Part shown: in pieces, positions 9,847-21,600 of the stretch | How the letters are laid out: each line of letters starts with the position of its first letter | Position numbering within the stretch: position 1 is the first letter of the stretch | Assembly: GCA_963565915.1 (NCBI GenBank) | Contig: OY751496.1 | Coordinates: forward strand, 682,001-746,000 | DNA: 64,000 nt | Reading direction: 5' to 3' | DNA from: Entoloma clypeatum | Lineage: Eukaryota > Basidiomycota > Agaricomycetes > Agaricales > Entolomataceae | Notes under the pieces: generated by a model | The model's input: the letters and a program-made list of their open reading frames with translations, nothing else | What the model was told of the DNA's origin: nothing | Databases searched by the model: none | Translations under genes and position numbers: made by a program

Positions 9847-11738
9847 ATGCGAGCGACATTAGGTGTGGACATCTACCCTTGTTATTCGAGACTTTCCGTC
9901 GGCTGATTACACACTGAGCGATTTCAGTAACCCTTGCCAGTACCAGTCTCCCGTTCATCCTGTTCATTCCCTTGACGCCCGTCGTCGCAGCCACTGACTT
10001 TGCTCGATGTTTGAACAATATCCGAGACGACACATGGAGGACGTCACAAGGCATTTCGGACGGTGGGACGGATAATTATGGCAATCCCATTCCTCTCAGC
10101 AATGTCACGACATCCATAACCTACACCCTCTGCAAGCGTGCTTGTGGGTCAGGGCCTGAACCTATCCAATGGTCTGTATTTTCGCAGCAATTCAGCTCCT
10201 GGTTATTACCGTGGCTGGCTCTTGTGTCCCAGCTACCGTTCGGAGCCAACGACAACTTGGACAACCTCATCGCAACACTGCTGACAGTGGGATCGCCGAC
10301 CTTGGCGGCCTATTCGCTGGCGTTGACGGTCTTAAACGGGCGCTGGATAGCACGGCGCTTTGCATCGTGCAAGTACCCTAATACCAGGAACGCCGTCCGT
10401 ATTCTCAGCAGTCTCCAGCAGTCTCCTCTGAAGGTCACGTCAGATGGACCATTGCTTCCCTCCCTCGTCGTTCTCCCAGAAAATGATGAGTGGTGGGCCG
10501 AACTCGTGGTTTGGTTGGATTACACCTACACCTGGTCAATCGCCTCAGTGACCTCTATCGCGTGGGTGATCATCGCCTACATATTCACTCTCATCGACTC
10601 CTTCACCGGCGACATCGTCAGCGCTCTCAATGCTAACGGCCAAGCAGTCGGGTCCGTGTGGCTATGGCTTCTGCCAATCGTCGTGGGCTGGCTCCAGATT
10701 TCGCCCAAGTGCGATTCAGTGCGTTTGCGTCAAGCTGTCGCTCGCGCGAACCAAAGGGCCTACGTTGCCAGTGATGCCCTCCGCGACGAGCCGCAACTCG
10801 CTGGTGACACCGAGAAGGAGTATGCCATATCCCTCATTCCTAACACTGGAGATCTTCTTCGACGTGATGAAGCGTGCACGGTCCCCATATACAATTATGC
10901 TCGATTTCTGCCATGGGTACAGGCAGTGGAAACGGTCGCTGGTGCCTTTCATGCTGCTTCGAGAAAGGCTCAAGCGCACCATCCTGTTAATAACGGGGGG
11001 GCGGCGCGATGGGTGGCAGGAAAGAGGCCTAGTTTACGCCCTGGGGACGTGAATAGAGTCGGCACCAAGGAGCAGATCATGAAGTATTGCGTCCCCAACG
11101 GAGAGGACCAGAACATCCACAGGACCAGATGGGGACCAAACGTATGGTCGCGAATGTTCATTGCGTCCGTGTTTGCATTGTTGTTGCAGTGGGGCACAAC
11201 AGGTGCCGCCGTGGTGGTGTTCTGGTTTACCCCGACGACTGGTGAGTTGAGGAGATCCGAGGATGCATGATTACTTACCGAAATGAGTTCAGGTCTTGGG
11301 TGCCGCTCGGGGTCATACATACTCTACGCTATTGTTTCAACCCTCGTTTGGCTGCTGCTTCTGATCTCCAGTGTCTTATCGCATTATGTCACGACATCTC
11401 CTTCCACGTCGGGCTTCGTGCCCCGGGTCGCTCGACTGTCATCCATCTGGCTGCGTCGGTTTGGAAAAGTTTTGGCAGCTTGTAACGCCGTTGGGATTGT
11501 TCTATCGTGTATGTTTCAGTTCAGCAACTTCTTTGATAGATGTTACTGCAACAGCAGCGTCCTCTCGTTGGGAAAAAAGGCTTACCTTACTCTGAAACCC
11601 ACACCCGAAAGTCTCCATGGTACGAGGAATGCCTGGATAGGTGGAGTAATCCTCGCGACTGGGACTGCGACCATTTTTGTAATGTTTGTCAACATTTTCA
11701 TCAACCCTCCACTTCCGGCTGAGCCTGACGATCGGTGA
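9847..11738 (+). CDS. Gene A: multi-span membrane protein of an uncharacterised fungal family
   Basis: Three exons are inferred: 9847-9862, 9928-11241 and 11293-11738, giving 591 residues. Introns are 65 and 51 nt, both GT-AG. The tiny first exon (MRATL) followed by a hydrophobic run (LPFILFIPLTPVV) makes a signal peptide. The start and 16-nt exon are chosen because paralogue B has the same structure. About seven further hydrophobic segments follow, including WSVFSQQFSSWLLPWLALVS, LLTVGSPTLAAYSLALTVL, WLWLLPIVVGWLQIS and GSYILYAIVSTLVWLLLLIS. Conserved Cys include RACGSGPEP and DRCYCNSSV. The second intron contains a stop, so splicing is required. I know no function for this family. B, D and fragment C lie 30-35 kb away beyond the transposon block. 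Confidence 0.8.
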
Positions 11739-12324
11739 AGAGTGAAAGACTCGGAATCACCTTACCTGTATATGCAATGCTGAATGTAATATTTGGGATA
11801 CTGTGGTCTGTTAATCCCTCACATCCTTGTACCGTTACCTGCAATCCACTGTCCACATGTATTTACTTAACGTTACTCTCCAGAGAGATAACTTTACAAT
11901 TGTACAACCTACAACCTTGATTACATATATCTGAATTGGGAACGGACGTCTGACGGAAACAAGACGGCGGAAGAAATAATGCCGGACTTTGTCTGAGTTC
12001 ATGATGCATGGATGCAGATGGTTGACGCGCCGAATCCGAGTCGGATTTGTTCCACTCAAGACCAAGGCCCTCGGATATGGGATTTCGAGAATAGATGACT
12101 ACCTTTCTTAAGTTGCGTGGCATGATCCTCAACCTCGTCTCCTTCGACGCTACATCCGTCTTGCCATTGTGCATAGCCTGCCTATCTTGGGCATGGAGGC
12201 TGTGCTAGTGGAGATCTAAGCGCACATTATACTTATGCATCCGTCGGATATTAGGGTAACCCATGGAGATTCTGATTGGCTGGTGATCGCCGTGAGCCAG
12301 ATTTCCCTTCGAAATGAGTTGTAG
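11739..12324. other. Intergenic, no gene seen
   Basis: Downstream sequence of gene A up to the left inverted repeat of DIRS-B. Only short random frames are present, with no repeat or RNA gene I can support. Confidence 0.5.
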
Positions 12325-12379
12325 TACTATCCCTCACCCTAAGGTCGGCGTGGCTGTGTCAAGACCTCAAGGTCGTCAG
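12325..12379 (+). repeat. DIRS-B left inverted terminal repeat
   Basis: This pairs as an inverted copy with 36485-36539. The first 21 bases are identical and there are about six differences or gaps over 55 bp. The match stops abruptly outside TACTATCCC. The flanks show no target duplication beyond a possible TA. Confidence 0.75.
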
Positions 12380-12457
12380 TCACATCAGGTCACAAGTCGA
12401 TTCTGCACTCCGCTGCAAGTTGGCGATGTTGTGGTGCTCTGAGGATTGAACCCTTGC

Positions 12458-12559
12458 TGTTGAAGTTCCACCTGGGCGCTAGCCGCAGATGTACTGAGCA
12501 ACACAGCTACAGTGGAAGTACTCTACTCTACCATTCTAGTCACTTACTTGGTTGAGAAG
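12458..12559 (-). repeat. copia-3 3' LTR, distal fragment
   Basis: The first 102 bp, in plus-strand orientation, of a reversed LTR (TGTTGAAGTTCCACCTGGGC). It breaks at gagaag, exactly where copia-2 begins, and continues at 18389. Confidence 0.95.
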
Positions 12560-12860
12560 TGTTGAAACTTTTCCATCACGTAGATTAGATTATATCACGT
12601 GACCTTTACACATCTTCGATTACATACTTATTTGGTTGGTACAAACAGTAGTACGGTATATAAGACCAGGAAACTGTTAATATCAACAAGTTGTCTCTTG
12701 ACTCTTAACCAGCTCCATCGCTCTCACCAGCCTCAACCGCTCTCACCAGCCTTACCCCCTCCCAAACCAAGTAAGTGACTATAGCGGTATCGTAGAGTAC
12801 TTCCACTGTAGCCGTGTTGCTCAGTACACCTGTGGCTAGCGCCCAGGTGGAACTTCAACA
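12560..12860 (+). repeat. copia-2 5' LTR
   Basis: 301 bp with only two GATTA units before TCACGTGA, against four or five in the other copies. TATA box tatataag is near 12657-12664. It appears identical to the 3' LTR. Confidence 0.95.
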
Positions 12861-13222
12861 GGTTATGGGCCCCGGATAGCAGAGGGACCTGGGAAACGCT
12901 GGCAACAGCGAGTACCTGCCCACTCTACCCTGGTTGGCAAAGAACCGATCGAAAGATCTAGGTTCTGAGTCATACTTCTTCACATATGAACCTGGGAACG
13001 TCATTACGACAAGTACCTGTCATGAGACGTCCCTAAGGGGATTGACCTAGTACACTCCATGTGGAAACGTTGATCGCACCTTATACGTTTCTGACATATA
13101 AAGGGTTTTCCCGTGACCACTATTCCTAAAGGGAATATGTCATAAGGAATCATTTAATTGTTTTCTTAAATCATATTCATAACACATCACTGATTGGGAA
13201 CCCTTTCTTAGATTCATCTAAA

Positions 13223-16200
13223 ATGTCTACCTCTCGCTCCGCCCTCGACTCCATCGCCATCTTCGACGGCATCGACTACCAGAGTTGGGCCGAAAAAATG
13301 AAGTCATACCTTCTCCATCAAGGAGTCTGGCGCCTCGTATCCGGCGACATTGAGCGCCCCGACATCAAGGACTTTACGGTCACGGTCTCCACCCCTGCAT
13401 CAGCCACTTCGACATCTGCGACATCTGCGACTCAACCTCCGGCGGTCACTATCACTGTCGACCATCCCGCCTTCGCCAAGGAAAAGAAGGCCTGGATCAG
13501 AGACGACGACATGGCTCAGGGTTCCATCCGTCTCAAAGTCTCCGAAGCAATCAGGAGGCACATCAAGGACGCCTCAACCTCAAAGGAAGCTTGGACGACG
13601 TTGAAAGACGCGTATTCGAAGGTCTCCCCCGCCACCATCTTTGGCGACTTCAAGGCTGCTGCCTCCTTCAAGCTCTCGGGTCGCGACCCCGTACCGGAAA
13701 TCGAGCGCCTCGGATCACTCTTCGCTCGCCTCAGCGACGCGAAGTTCATCGTGCCTGACCTAATGCAGGCTATGATCCTGGCAAGTGCCATCCCTGACGC
13801 TTGGTCGTCTCTCTCCACCGCCCTCTTCCAGGTTTACGACGCCGATGACTTCACATGGCAGGCCGTTGCCGACAGCATCGTATCGGAGTACAGGCGCAAG
13901 TATGCGATTGGGTCTACTCGGGCGTCCAACGAGCAGGCCCGGAAAATCTCCGGGACCAAGCGAAAGGGGCAAGACCCCAAATGGGAAAAGCAAACAGCGC
14001 CGAGTACCTCGCGTAACAATGCTGACGAGCAGCCCAACTCGACCGACCCGAGTACCGCTTCTGAAAAGAAGAAGGGAAAGGGACGCTGGCGCAACCAGAA
14101 GAAGCGCGCCAACAACGCAGAAAACGACTCCGACCAAGCTGAGGAAATGGTCGAGTTTATTGCACCAGCCATTGAGCAACCCCTTCGTCGTCCTGCTCCT
14201 TGTCCTCTTCCTCCTCGTCAACGTGCCCCTTGCCATCTCCCTCCTCATCATGCACCTACCTTCACCACTGTAACGGGCCGCGGGAAAACTACAAGTACCG
14301 CACAGCCTGAGTCAGAAAAAATGCAGTCACTCCTGCAACGCATGAACCCGCCTCCTTCTCAGTACACCGGGCTTCCCTCAGGAAAGCCGTCTGTGTGGAA
14401 AAAGAATGAGAGGGTGCGAAGACTCGCCCGAGAGATCGGTGCTCAACCCTCTGGGTCAAACCTCCGTATCTTAGATACCATCATTCCTGACATCGACGAA
14501 AGGCCGGCTAAACAGCGTCGCGTAGCCCCGTCGATAGAAGAATCGCTGAAAATGATGGACATCGACCAGGAACGGATGGGGCCGGATGTGTTTGAGGATG
14601 AGATAGAACTTGACGGTTCGTCGAAACCCTTTCTTGAACCTTATCAAATGCGGAATGCTAATAATACCTCTCAACAGACGTATAATATATTAGCCAGTAC
14701 CAGTACAGAGTGCGTAGATCACATTAGCAGTGATCTACATAAAAAATATATTAAACATTTCGCCTCTTGTACACATTGTAAGGAAAAAGAACGCGCGCAA
14801 TGGATACTAGATTCCGGCGCCTCTTTACACTTCACCTATGAGTTTAAGGACTTCGCATATTACAGACCTCTCACGGTCAAGCGATTCGTCCAAACTGCAG
14901 CTAAAGGGAAGAAACTGGAAATACTCGGAGTTGGGGCCGTTCCAGTACAGCACACCCTAAATGGGGAAATAAAAACCCATCTTCTCAGACCGGTGTTCTA
15001 CATCCCGGACATGGACACACGCCTATTGTCCCTAGGCGTCTTCCTTAACCATGGTTACAAAGTAGACGGGACTTGTGGAGAAATTAACATCTCCAAAGGG
15101 CTGAGCAAAATCCAGTTTTCGCCCCACATCCTTGGTCAAACCATTTACTGGTTAGACACTGAAATACGCTATGACCAGATCCATGCGATCTCGAGCGAAA
15201 TCACTGTTGAAACATGGCACAAGCGCCTTGGTCACCCAAATGATCAAGCACTCCGAAAGATTCCCACCAGTACCAAAGGGGTACCTGAAACACTAGTACG
15301 TGAGAAATCACAGGAAAGTTGCACAGGTTGCCTCAAAGGGAAAATGCCAAATCAGTCATATCCAAATTCGATAACAAGGGCGACAAAAACCTTTGATCTG
15401 ATCCATTCCGATCTTAAACAAATATCCACGGCATCATACCACAAATATAAATATTTCCTTACGTTTTTGGACGATTTTTCATCCCATGTCTGGGTCGTCT
15501 TGCTTAGGAAGAAGTCGGATGCTGTCATAGCACTACGACAATTCCTTGCGATGATCCAGAATCAATTCGCAGCCACTCCTAAGAAATGGCGAGTTGATGG
15601 AGGTGGAGAATTTAACGAATACAAGGATGTACTTGCCGATCATGGAATTCTGATCGACGTCACGCTCCCGTATCAGCACCAGCAGAACGGTCGAGCAGAA
15701 CGGATAAATCGAACCCTGTGGGAGAAATCTCAGGCCTTGCGCTTCGACGCGTGCTTACCACCTATGTGGTGGGAATTCTGTTTGGAACATGCAGCTTTTC
15801 TCTACAACAGAACCCCCATGCAGCGTCTCGAATGGAATACCCCTTACTTCAGGGTGACCAATGAGATCCCCGATATGACAAGCATCAGAGTCTTCGGATG
15901 TCAGGCATATGTGTATATCCCAAAAGAAAAACGTAGAAATTCCCTGGAGTCTAGATCTCGATTGATGATTTATCTCAGATCAAAGCCAGGGGTCAAAGGA
16001 TACCGTTTCATGGATCCTGAGACTAATACAATTTTCATGGGTGGGAAAGCTATCTTTGATGAAAGCAAGTACCCTAGATGCCACATCGACCCTTTGCCAG
16101 AGAACCATCCAGAAATGGAAAACCCAGAACCGGCTGATGAGTTTGAGGACCTCATCCCCGGAAACGATGACAATGACAGTCATTACGAAAAACCTCACGA

Positions 16201-18022
16201 CCCTGTTCCCACTGGACAGGATCACCCTGAATCAGACGATGATTTGCCGCGTAGCGAACCCGATGACGAGCCACGAGTACCCACTCCAGAGCCCGAACAA
16301 GTACCAGATCGACCGATCAGGGAACGACGAGTTCGGAGAATGCCAGATAGCATCTATGGGGAAGACACCCCTGCTTCTGATCTTGAAAAAATGGATCGAA
16401 GACGTAGACTGGGCGGTCAAACGGCATGGATGAACGATCTCCTAATGGAGGCAATCTCCATCCAAGTAGGCATCATCGAAATGTCACACAAAGACATATA
16501 CTCTCTTCCGAACAAAGAAGATTGGTATGCGGCAGAACGAAAAGAGCTAGACATGCTCAAAAGCCGCGGGGTGATCACGGAGTTAGTACCCCTACCTACA
16601 GGGAGGAAAGCTCTAAGGAACAAATGGGTTTACAACGAAAAATCCGACGGGCGTTTGAAAGCGCGCCTTGTTGCAAAAGGTTTCTCACAGGTAGAAGGGA
16701 TTGACTTCGATCAGATCTTCTCACCAGTAGTGAGATACGAGACAGTCCGATTGATTCTGGCATTGACAGCCCTTGAAGGGTGGTTCATGACACTCTTGGA
16801 CGTCTCAGCAGCCTTCCTCTATGGAACACTCCGTGAGGTAATTTACATGCGACAGCCTGAGGGCTACATAGTAAAAGGGAAAGAAAACCTCGTGTACCGA
16901 CTATACAAAGCCCTATACGGACTCAAGCAGGCCGCATTAGCCTGGTGGAGGGAACTCGATTCCTCCATGAAAAAGCTCGGCTTTGCCCGGCTTCACTCCG
17001 ATGCGGGAGTTTTCATTCACACAAGTACCAAAGGGGAAACTGTGATCGCCGTCATTTATGTCGATGACTCTGCTTTTCTCGGCACAAACCGGGAATACAC
17101 GCTGGAAAAGAAGAAGGCCTTCATGACAACATGGGAATGTAGGGATCTAGGTCACCTAGTCCCTGATGGGGAACCAAAAGAATTTCTCTCTATCCAAATA
17201 AGGCAACGTGGGAAGCGGATCTTCATTGATCAAGTACCCTACCTTGAGAAAATTCTCGCACGCATGGGGATGAGCGAATCTAATGCCACCCATACCCCAC
17301 TCCCGACGGGCTACAAACCCATGAAGTCTGAAGATGAACCCAATGCGGAACTCAGATCCAAGTACCAATCCGTCATCGGGTCACTATTGTACTTAATGAT
17401 CGGGACAAGACCCGACATTTGTTTCGCCGTAATCAAAATGTCACAATTCTCCGCAAACCCTACCAAACGCCATTTAGAAGTGGCAAGGGATATTTGCAGG
17501 TATTTGAAGGCGACAAAAAATTACGCGATCATGTACGATGGTGATTCTGGGAAAGGAATCTACGCATTCACAGACTCCGATTGGGCGTCAGACGAAAACA
17601 CCAGGAAGTCCACCACTGGTTACTTCGTATCGCTGGCATCTGGAGCAGTAACATGGGTTTCATCGGCGCAAAAAACCATTGCCCTCTCTTCCACGGAAGC
17701 AGAATACATGGCGCTATCAGATTGCAGTCGCGCAGTGACATGGCTTAGAAGCATGCTTGCCGAACTTGGGATGCAGATCGGATCAGTCCCGATCTATGGA
17801 GATAACAATGGCTCCGTCTTTATTGCATCCAACCCTGTAACTGAAAAGCGGTCCAAGCACATTGACGTGCGATTCCACTTCGTCAGAGAAAAAGTATCCG
17901 AAGGCATCATTACGGTCGAATTCATCGAAGGAGTGAATAACCCTGCAGACCTTTTAACTAAGAATCTGGGGAAAGTCCTCTTTAGCAAGTTTATCCCGTA
18001 CTTTGGATTACTTAAAAACTAG
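13223..18022 (+). CDS. copia-2 gag-pol polyprotein (1599 aa), open
   Basis: One frame encodes everything the element needs for particle formation, reverse transcription and integration. The start is MSTSRSALDS. Gag covers about residues 1-500 and has a proline-rich insert (RRPAPCPLPPRQRAP) not seen in copia-1 or -4. Protease Asp530 is in LDSGAS. The integrase zinc finger begins near His666 (WHKRLGH), and the catalytic core begins at Asp730 (HSDLK) and continues through VDGGGEF and GRAERINR. The RT active site YVDD has Asp1281 and Asp1282. RNase H begins near 1449 (TDSDWAS). Gag has no standard CX2CX4HX4C knuckle. All catalytic residues I can check are present, so the copy may be autonomous. 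Confidence 0.96.
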   Translation: MSTSRSALDSIAIFDGIDYQSWAEKMKSYLLHQGVWRLVSGDIERPDIKDFTVTVSTPASATSTSATSATQPPAVTITVDHPAFAKEKKAWIRDDDMAQGSIRLKVSEAIRRHIKDASTSKEAWTTLKDAYSKVSPATIFGDFKAAASFKLSGRDPVPEIERLGSLFARLSDAKFIVPDLMQAMILASAIPDAWSSLSTALFQVYDADDFTWQAVADSIVSEYRRKYAIGSTRASNEQARKISGTKRKGQDPKWEKQTAPSTSRNNADEQPNSTDPSTASEKKKGKGRWRNQKKRANNAENDSDQAEEMVEFIAPAIEQPLRRPAPCPLPPRQRAPCHLPPHHAPTFTTVTGRGKTTSTAQPESEKMQSLLQRMNPPPSQYTGLPSGKPSVWKKNERVRRLAREIGAQPSGSNLRILDTIIPDIDERPAKQRRVAPSIEESLKMMDIDQERMGPDVFEDEIELDGSSKPFLEPYQMRNANNTSQQTYNILASTSTECVDHISSDLHKKYIKHFASCTHCKEKERAQWILDSGASLHFTYEFKDFAYYRPLTVKRFVQTAAKGKKLEILGVGAVPVQHTLNGEIKTHLLRPVFYIPDMDTRLLSLGVFLNHGYKVDGTCGEINISKGLSKIQFSPHILGQTIYWLDTEIRYDQIHAISSEITVETWHKRLGHPNDQALRKIPTSTKGVPETLVREKSQESCTGCLKGKMPNQSYPNSITRATKTFDLIHSDLKQISTASYHKYKYFLTFLDDFSSHVWVVLLRKKSDAVIALRQFLAMIQNQFAATPKKWRVDGGGEFNEYKDVLADHGILIDVTLPYQHQQNGRAERINRTLWEKSQALRFDACLPPMWWEFCLEHAAFLYNRTPMQRLEWNTPYFRVTNEIPDMTSIRVFGCQAYVYIPKEKRRNSLESRSRLMIYLRSKPGVKGYRFMDPETNTIFMGGKAIFDESKYPRCHIDPLPENHPEMENPEPADEFEDLIPGNDDNDSHYEKPHDPVPTGQDHPESDDDLPRSEPDDEPRVPTPEPEQVPDRPIRERRVRRMPDSIYGEDTPASDLEKMDRRRRLGGQTAWMNDLLMEAISIQVGIIEMSHKDIYSLPNKEDWYAAERKELDMLKSRGVITELVPLPTGRKALRNKWVYNEKSDGRLKARLVAKGFSQVEGIDFDQIFSPVVRYETVRLILALTALEGWFMTLLDVSAAFLYGTLREVIYMRQPEGYIVKGKENLVYRLYKALYGLKQAALAWWRELDSSMKKLGFARLHSDAGVFIHTSTKGETVIAVIYVDDSAFLGTNREYTLEKKKAFMTTWECRDLGHLVPDGEPKEFLSIQIRQRGKRIFIDQVPYLEKILARMGMSESNATHTPLPTGYKPMKSEDEPNAELRSKYQSVIGSLLYLMIGTRPDICFAVIKMSQFSANPTKRHLEVARDICRYLKATKNYAIMYDGDSGKGIYAFTDSDWASDENTRKSTTGYFVSLASGAVTWVSSAQKTIALSSTEAEYMALSDCSRAVTWLRSMLAELGMQIGSVPIYGDNNGSVFIASNPVTEKRSKHIDVRFHFVREKVSEGIITVEFIEGVNNPADLLTKNLGKVLFSKFIPYFGLLKN

Positions 18023-18087
18023 ACGAAAGAGTACCTATATGGGAAAAAGTAAGATGTATTTAGAAGTATGTACTAAATATGGGGGGG

Positions 18088-18388
18088 TGTTGAAACTTTT
18101 CCATCACGTAGATTAGATTATATCACGTGACCTTTACACATCTTCGATTACATACTTATTTGGTTGGTACAAACAGTAGTACGGTATATAAGACCAGGAA
18201 ACTGTTAATATCAACAAGTTGTCTCTTGACTCTTAACCAGCTCCATCGCTCTCACCAGCCTCAACCGCTCTCACCAGCCTTACCCCCTCCCAAACCAAGT
18301 AAGTGACTATAGCGGTATCGTAGAGTACTTCCACTGTAGCCGTGTTGCTCAGTACACCTGTGGCTAGCGCCCAGGTGGAACTTCAACA
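18088..18388 (+). repeat. copia-2 3' LTR
   Basis: 301 bp. I find no difference from the 5' LTR. It is preceded by a seven-G polypurine tract and followed by the agaag duplication. Confidence 0.95.
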
Positions 18389-18606
18389 AGAAGGGTGGGG
18401 CTGGTGAGAGCGGTTGAGGCTGGTAAGAGTGATGGAGCTGGTTAAGAGTCAAGAGACAACTTGTTGATATTGACAGTTTTCTGGTCTTATATACCGTACT
18501 ACTGTTTGTACCAACCAAATAAGTATGTAATCGAAGATATGTAAATGGTCACGTGATGTAATCTAATCTAATCTAATCTAATCTACATGATGGAAAAGTT
18601 TCAACA
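18389..18606 (-). repeat. copia-3 3' LTR, proximal fragment
   Basis: The remainder of the LTR begun at 12458. It ends TTTCAACA at 18606 and is followed by the reversed polypurine tract ccccccc and the copia-3 coding region. Confidence 0.95.
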
Positions 18607-18675
18607 CCCCCCCATATTTAGTACATACTTCTAAATACATTTTTACTTTTTCCCATATAGGTACTCTTTCTTCGT

Positions 18676-21600
18676 CTAGTTTTTAAGTAGTCCAAAGTAC
18701 GGGATAAACTTGCTAAAGAGGATTTTTCCCAGATTCTTAGTTAAAAGGTCTGCAGGGTTATTCACTCCTTCGATGAATTCGACCGTAATAATCCCTTCGG
18801 ATACTTTTTCTCTGACGAAGTGGAATCGCACGTTGATGTGCTTGGATCGCTTCTCAGTTACAGGATTGGATGCGATAAAGACGGAGCCATTGTTATCTCC
18901 ATAGATCGGAACCGATCCGATCTGCATTCCAAGTTTGGCAAGCATGCTTCTAAGCCATGTTACTGCGCGACTGCAATCTGATAGTGCTATGTATTCTGCT
19001 TCCGTGGAAGAGAGGGCAATGGTTTTTTGTGCTGATGAAACCCATGTTACTGCTCCAGACACCAGCGATATGAAGTAACCAGTGGTGGATTTCCTGGTGT
19101 TTTCGTCTGACGCCCAATCGGAGTCTGTGAAGGCGTAGATCCCTTTCCCAGAATCACCATCGTACATGATTGCGTAATCTTTTGTCGCCTTCAAATACCT
19201 GCAAATATCCCTAGCCACTTCTAAATGGCGTTTGGTAGGGTTTGCGGAAAATTGGGACATTTTGATCACGGCGAAACAAATGTCGGGTCTTGTCCCGATC
19301 ATTAAGTACAATAGTGATCTGATGACGGATTGGTACTTGGATCTGAGTTCCGCATTGGGTTCATCTTTGGACTTCATGGGTTTGTAGCCCGTTGGGAGTG
19401 GGGTGTGGGTGGCGTTGGATTCGCTCATCCCCATTCGCGCGAGAATTTTCTCAAGGTAAGGTACTTGATCAATGAAGATCCTCTTCCCATGTTGCCTTAT
19501 TTGGATTGAGAGAAATTCTTTCGGTTCCCCATTAGACACTAGGTGGCCTAGGTCCCTACATTCCCATGTTGTCATGAAGGCCTTCTTTTTCTCTAGCGTG
19601 TATTCTCGGTTTGTGCCAAGAAAAGCAGAGTCATTGACATAAATGACGGCGATCACAATTTCCCCTTTGGTACTTGTGTGAATAAAAACTCCCGCATCAG
19701 AGTGTAGCTGGACAAAGCTGAGCTTTTTCATGGAGGAATCAAGTTCTCTCCACCAGGCTAATGCGGCCTGCTTGAGTCCGTATAGAGCTTTGTATAGTCG
19801 GTACACGAAGTTCTCTTTCCCTTTTACTATGTAGCCCTCAGGCTGTCGCATGTAAATTACCTCATGGAGTCTTCCGTAGAGGAAGGCTGATGAGACGTCC
19901 AAGAATGTCATGAACCACCCTTCAAGGGCTGTCAATGCCAAAATCAATCGGACGGTCTCGTACCTCACTACTGGTGAGAAGATTTGATCGAAATTGATCC
20001 CTTCTACCTGTGAGAAGCCTTTTGCAACCAGGCGCGCTTTCAGACGCCCGTCGGATTTTTCATTGTAAACCCATTTGTTCCTTAGAGCCTTCCTCCCTGC
20101 AGGTAGAGGTACTAACTCTGTGATCACCCTGCAGCTTTTGAGCATGTCTAGCTCTTTACGTTCTGCCGCATACCAATCTTCTTTGTTCAGAAGAGAGTAT
20201 ATGTCTTTGTGTGACATTTCGATGATGCCTACTTGGATAGAGATTGCCTCCATTAGGAGATCCTTCATCCATGCTGTTTGACCGCCTAATCTACGTCTTC
20301 GATCCATTTTTTCAAGATCAGAGGCAGGGGTGTCTTCCCCATAGATGCTATCTGGCATTCTGCAAACTTGTCGTTCCCTGATCGGTCGATCTGGTACTTG
20401 TTCGGGTTCCGGAGTGGGTACTCGCGGTTCATCGTCGGGCTCGCTAGACGGCAAGTCATCGTCTGATTCAGGGTGATCCTGTCCAGTGGGAACAGGGTTG
20501 TGAGGTTTTTCGTAATGACTGTCATTGTCATCGTTTCCGGGGATGAGGTCCTCAAACTCATCAGCCGGTTCTGGGTTTTCCATTTCTGGATGGTTCTCTG
20601 GCAAAGGGTCGATGTGGCATCTAGGGTACTTGCTTTCATCAAAGATAGCTTTCCCTCCCATGAAAATTGTATTAGTCTCAGGATCCATGAAACGGTATCC
20701 TTTGACCCCTGGTTTTGATCCGAGATAAATCATCAATCGAGATCTAGACTCCAGGGAATTTCTATGTTTTTCCTTTGGGATATACACATATGCCTGACAT
20801 CCGAAGACTCTGATGCTTGACATATCGGGGATCTCATTGGTCACCCTGTAGTAAGGGGTATTCCATTCGAGACACTGCATGGGGGTTCTGTTGTAGAGAA
20901 AAGCTGCATGTTCCAAACAGAATTCCCACCACATAGGGGGTAAGCATGCGTCAAAGCGCAAGGCCTGAGATTTCTCCCACAGGGTTCGATTTATCCGTTC
21001 TGCTCTACCGTTCTGCTGGTGCTGATATGGGAGCGTGACGTCGATCAGAATTCCATGATTGGCAAGCACATCCTTGTATTCGTTGAACTCTCCACCTCCA
21101 TCAACTCGCCATCCCTTAGGAGTGGTGGCGAATTGATTCTGGATCATCGCAAGGAATTGTCGTAGTGCCGTGACGGCATCTGACTTCTTCCTAAGCAAGA
21201 CGACCCAGACGTGGGATGAAAAGTTGTCCAAAAACGTAAGGAAATATTTATATTTGTGGTATGATGCCGTGGATATCTGTTTGAGATCGGAATGGATCAG
21301 ATCAAAGGTTTTTGTTGCCCTTGTCATCGAATTGGGATATGACTGATTCGGCATTTTCCCTTTGAGGCAACCTGTGCAACTTTCCTGTGATTTCTCACGT
21401 ACTAGTGTCTCAGGTACCCCTTTGGTACTGGTGGGAATCTTTCGGAGTGCTTGATCATTTGGGTGACCAAGGCGCTTGTGCCATGTTTCGACAGTGATTT
21501 CGCTTGAGATCGCATGGATCTGGTCATAGCGTATTTCAGTGTCTAACCAGTAAATGGTTTGACCAAGGATGTGGGGCGAAAACTGGATTTTGCTCAGCCC

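Larger units (their letters stand above)
12560..18388 (+). mobile_element. copia-2: intact-looking Ty1/copia element nested in a copia-3 LTR
   Basis: The two 301-bp LTRs (12560-12860 and 18088-18388) appear identical. They flank a single open gag-pol gene, with a perfect 5-bp target duplication agaag at 12555-12559 and 18389-18393. The primer-binding site is at 12861 and the polypurine tract ggggggg at 18081-18087. Identical LTRs mean a very recent insertion. This is the youngest event in the stack. Confidence 0.97.
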
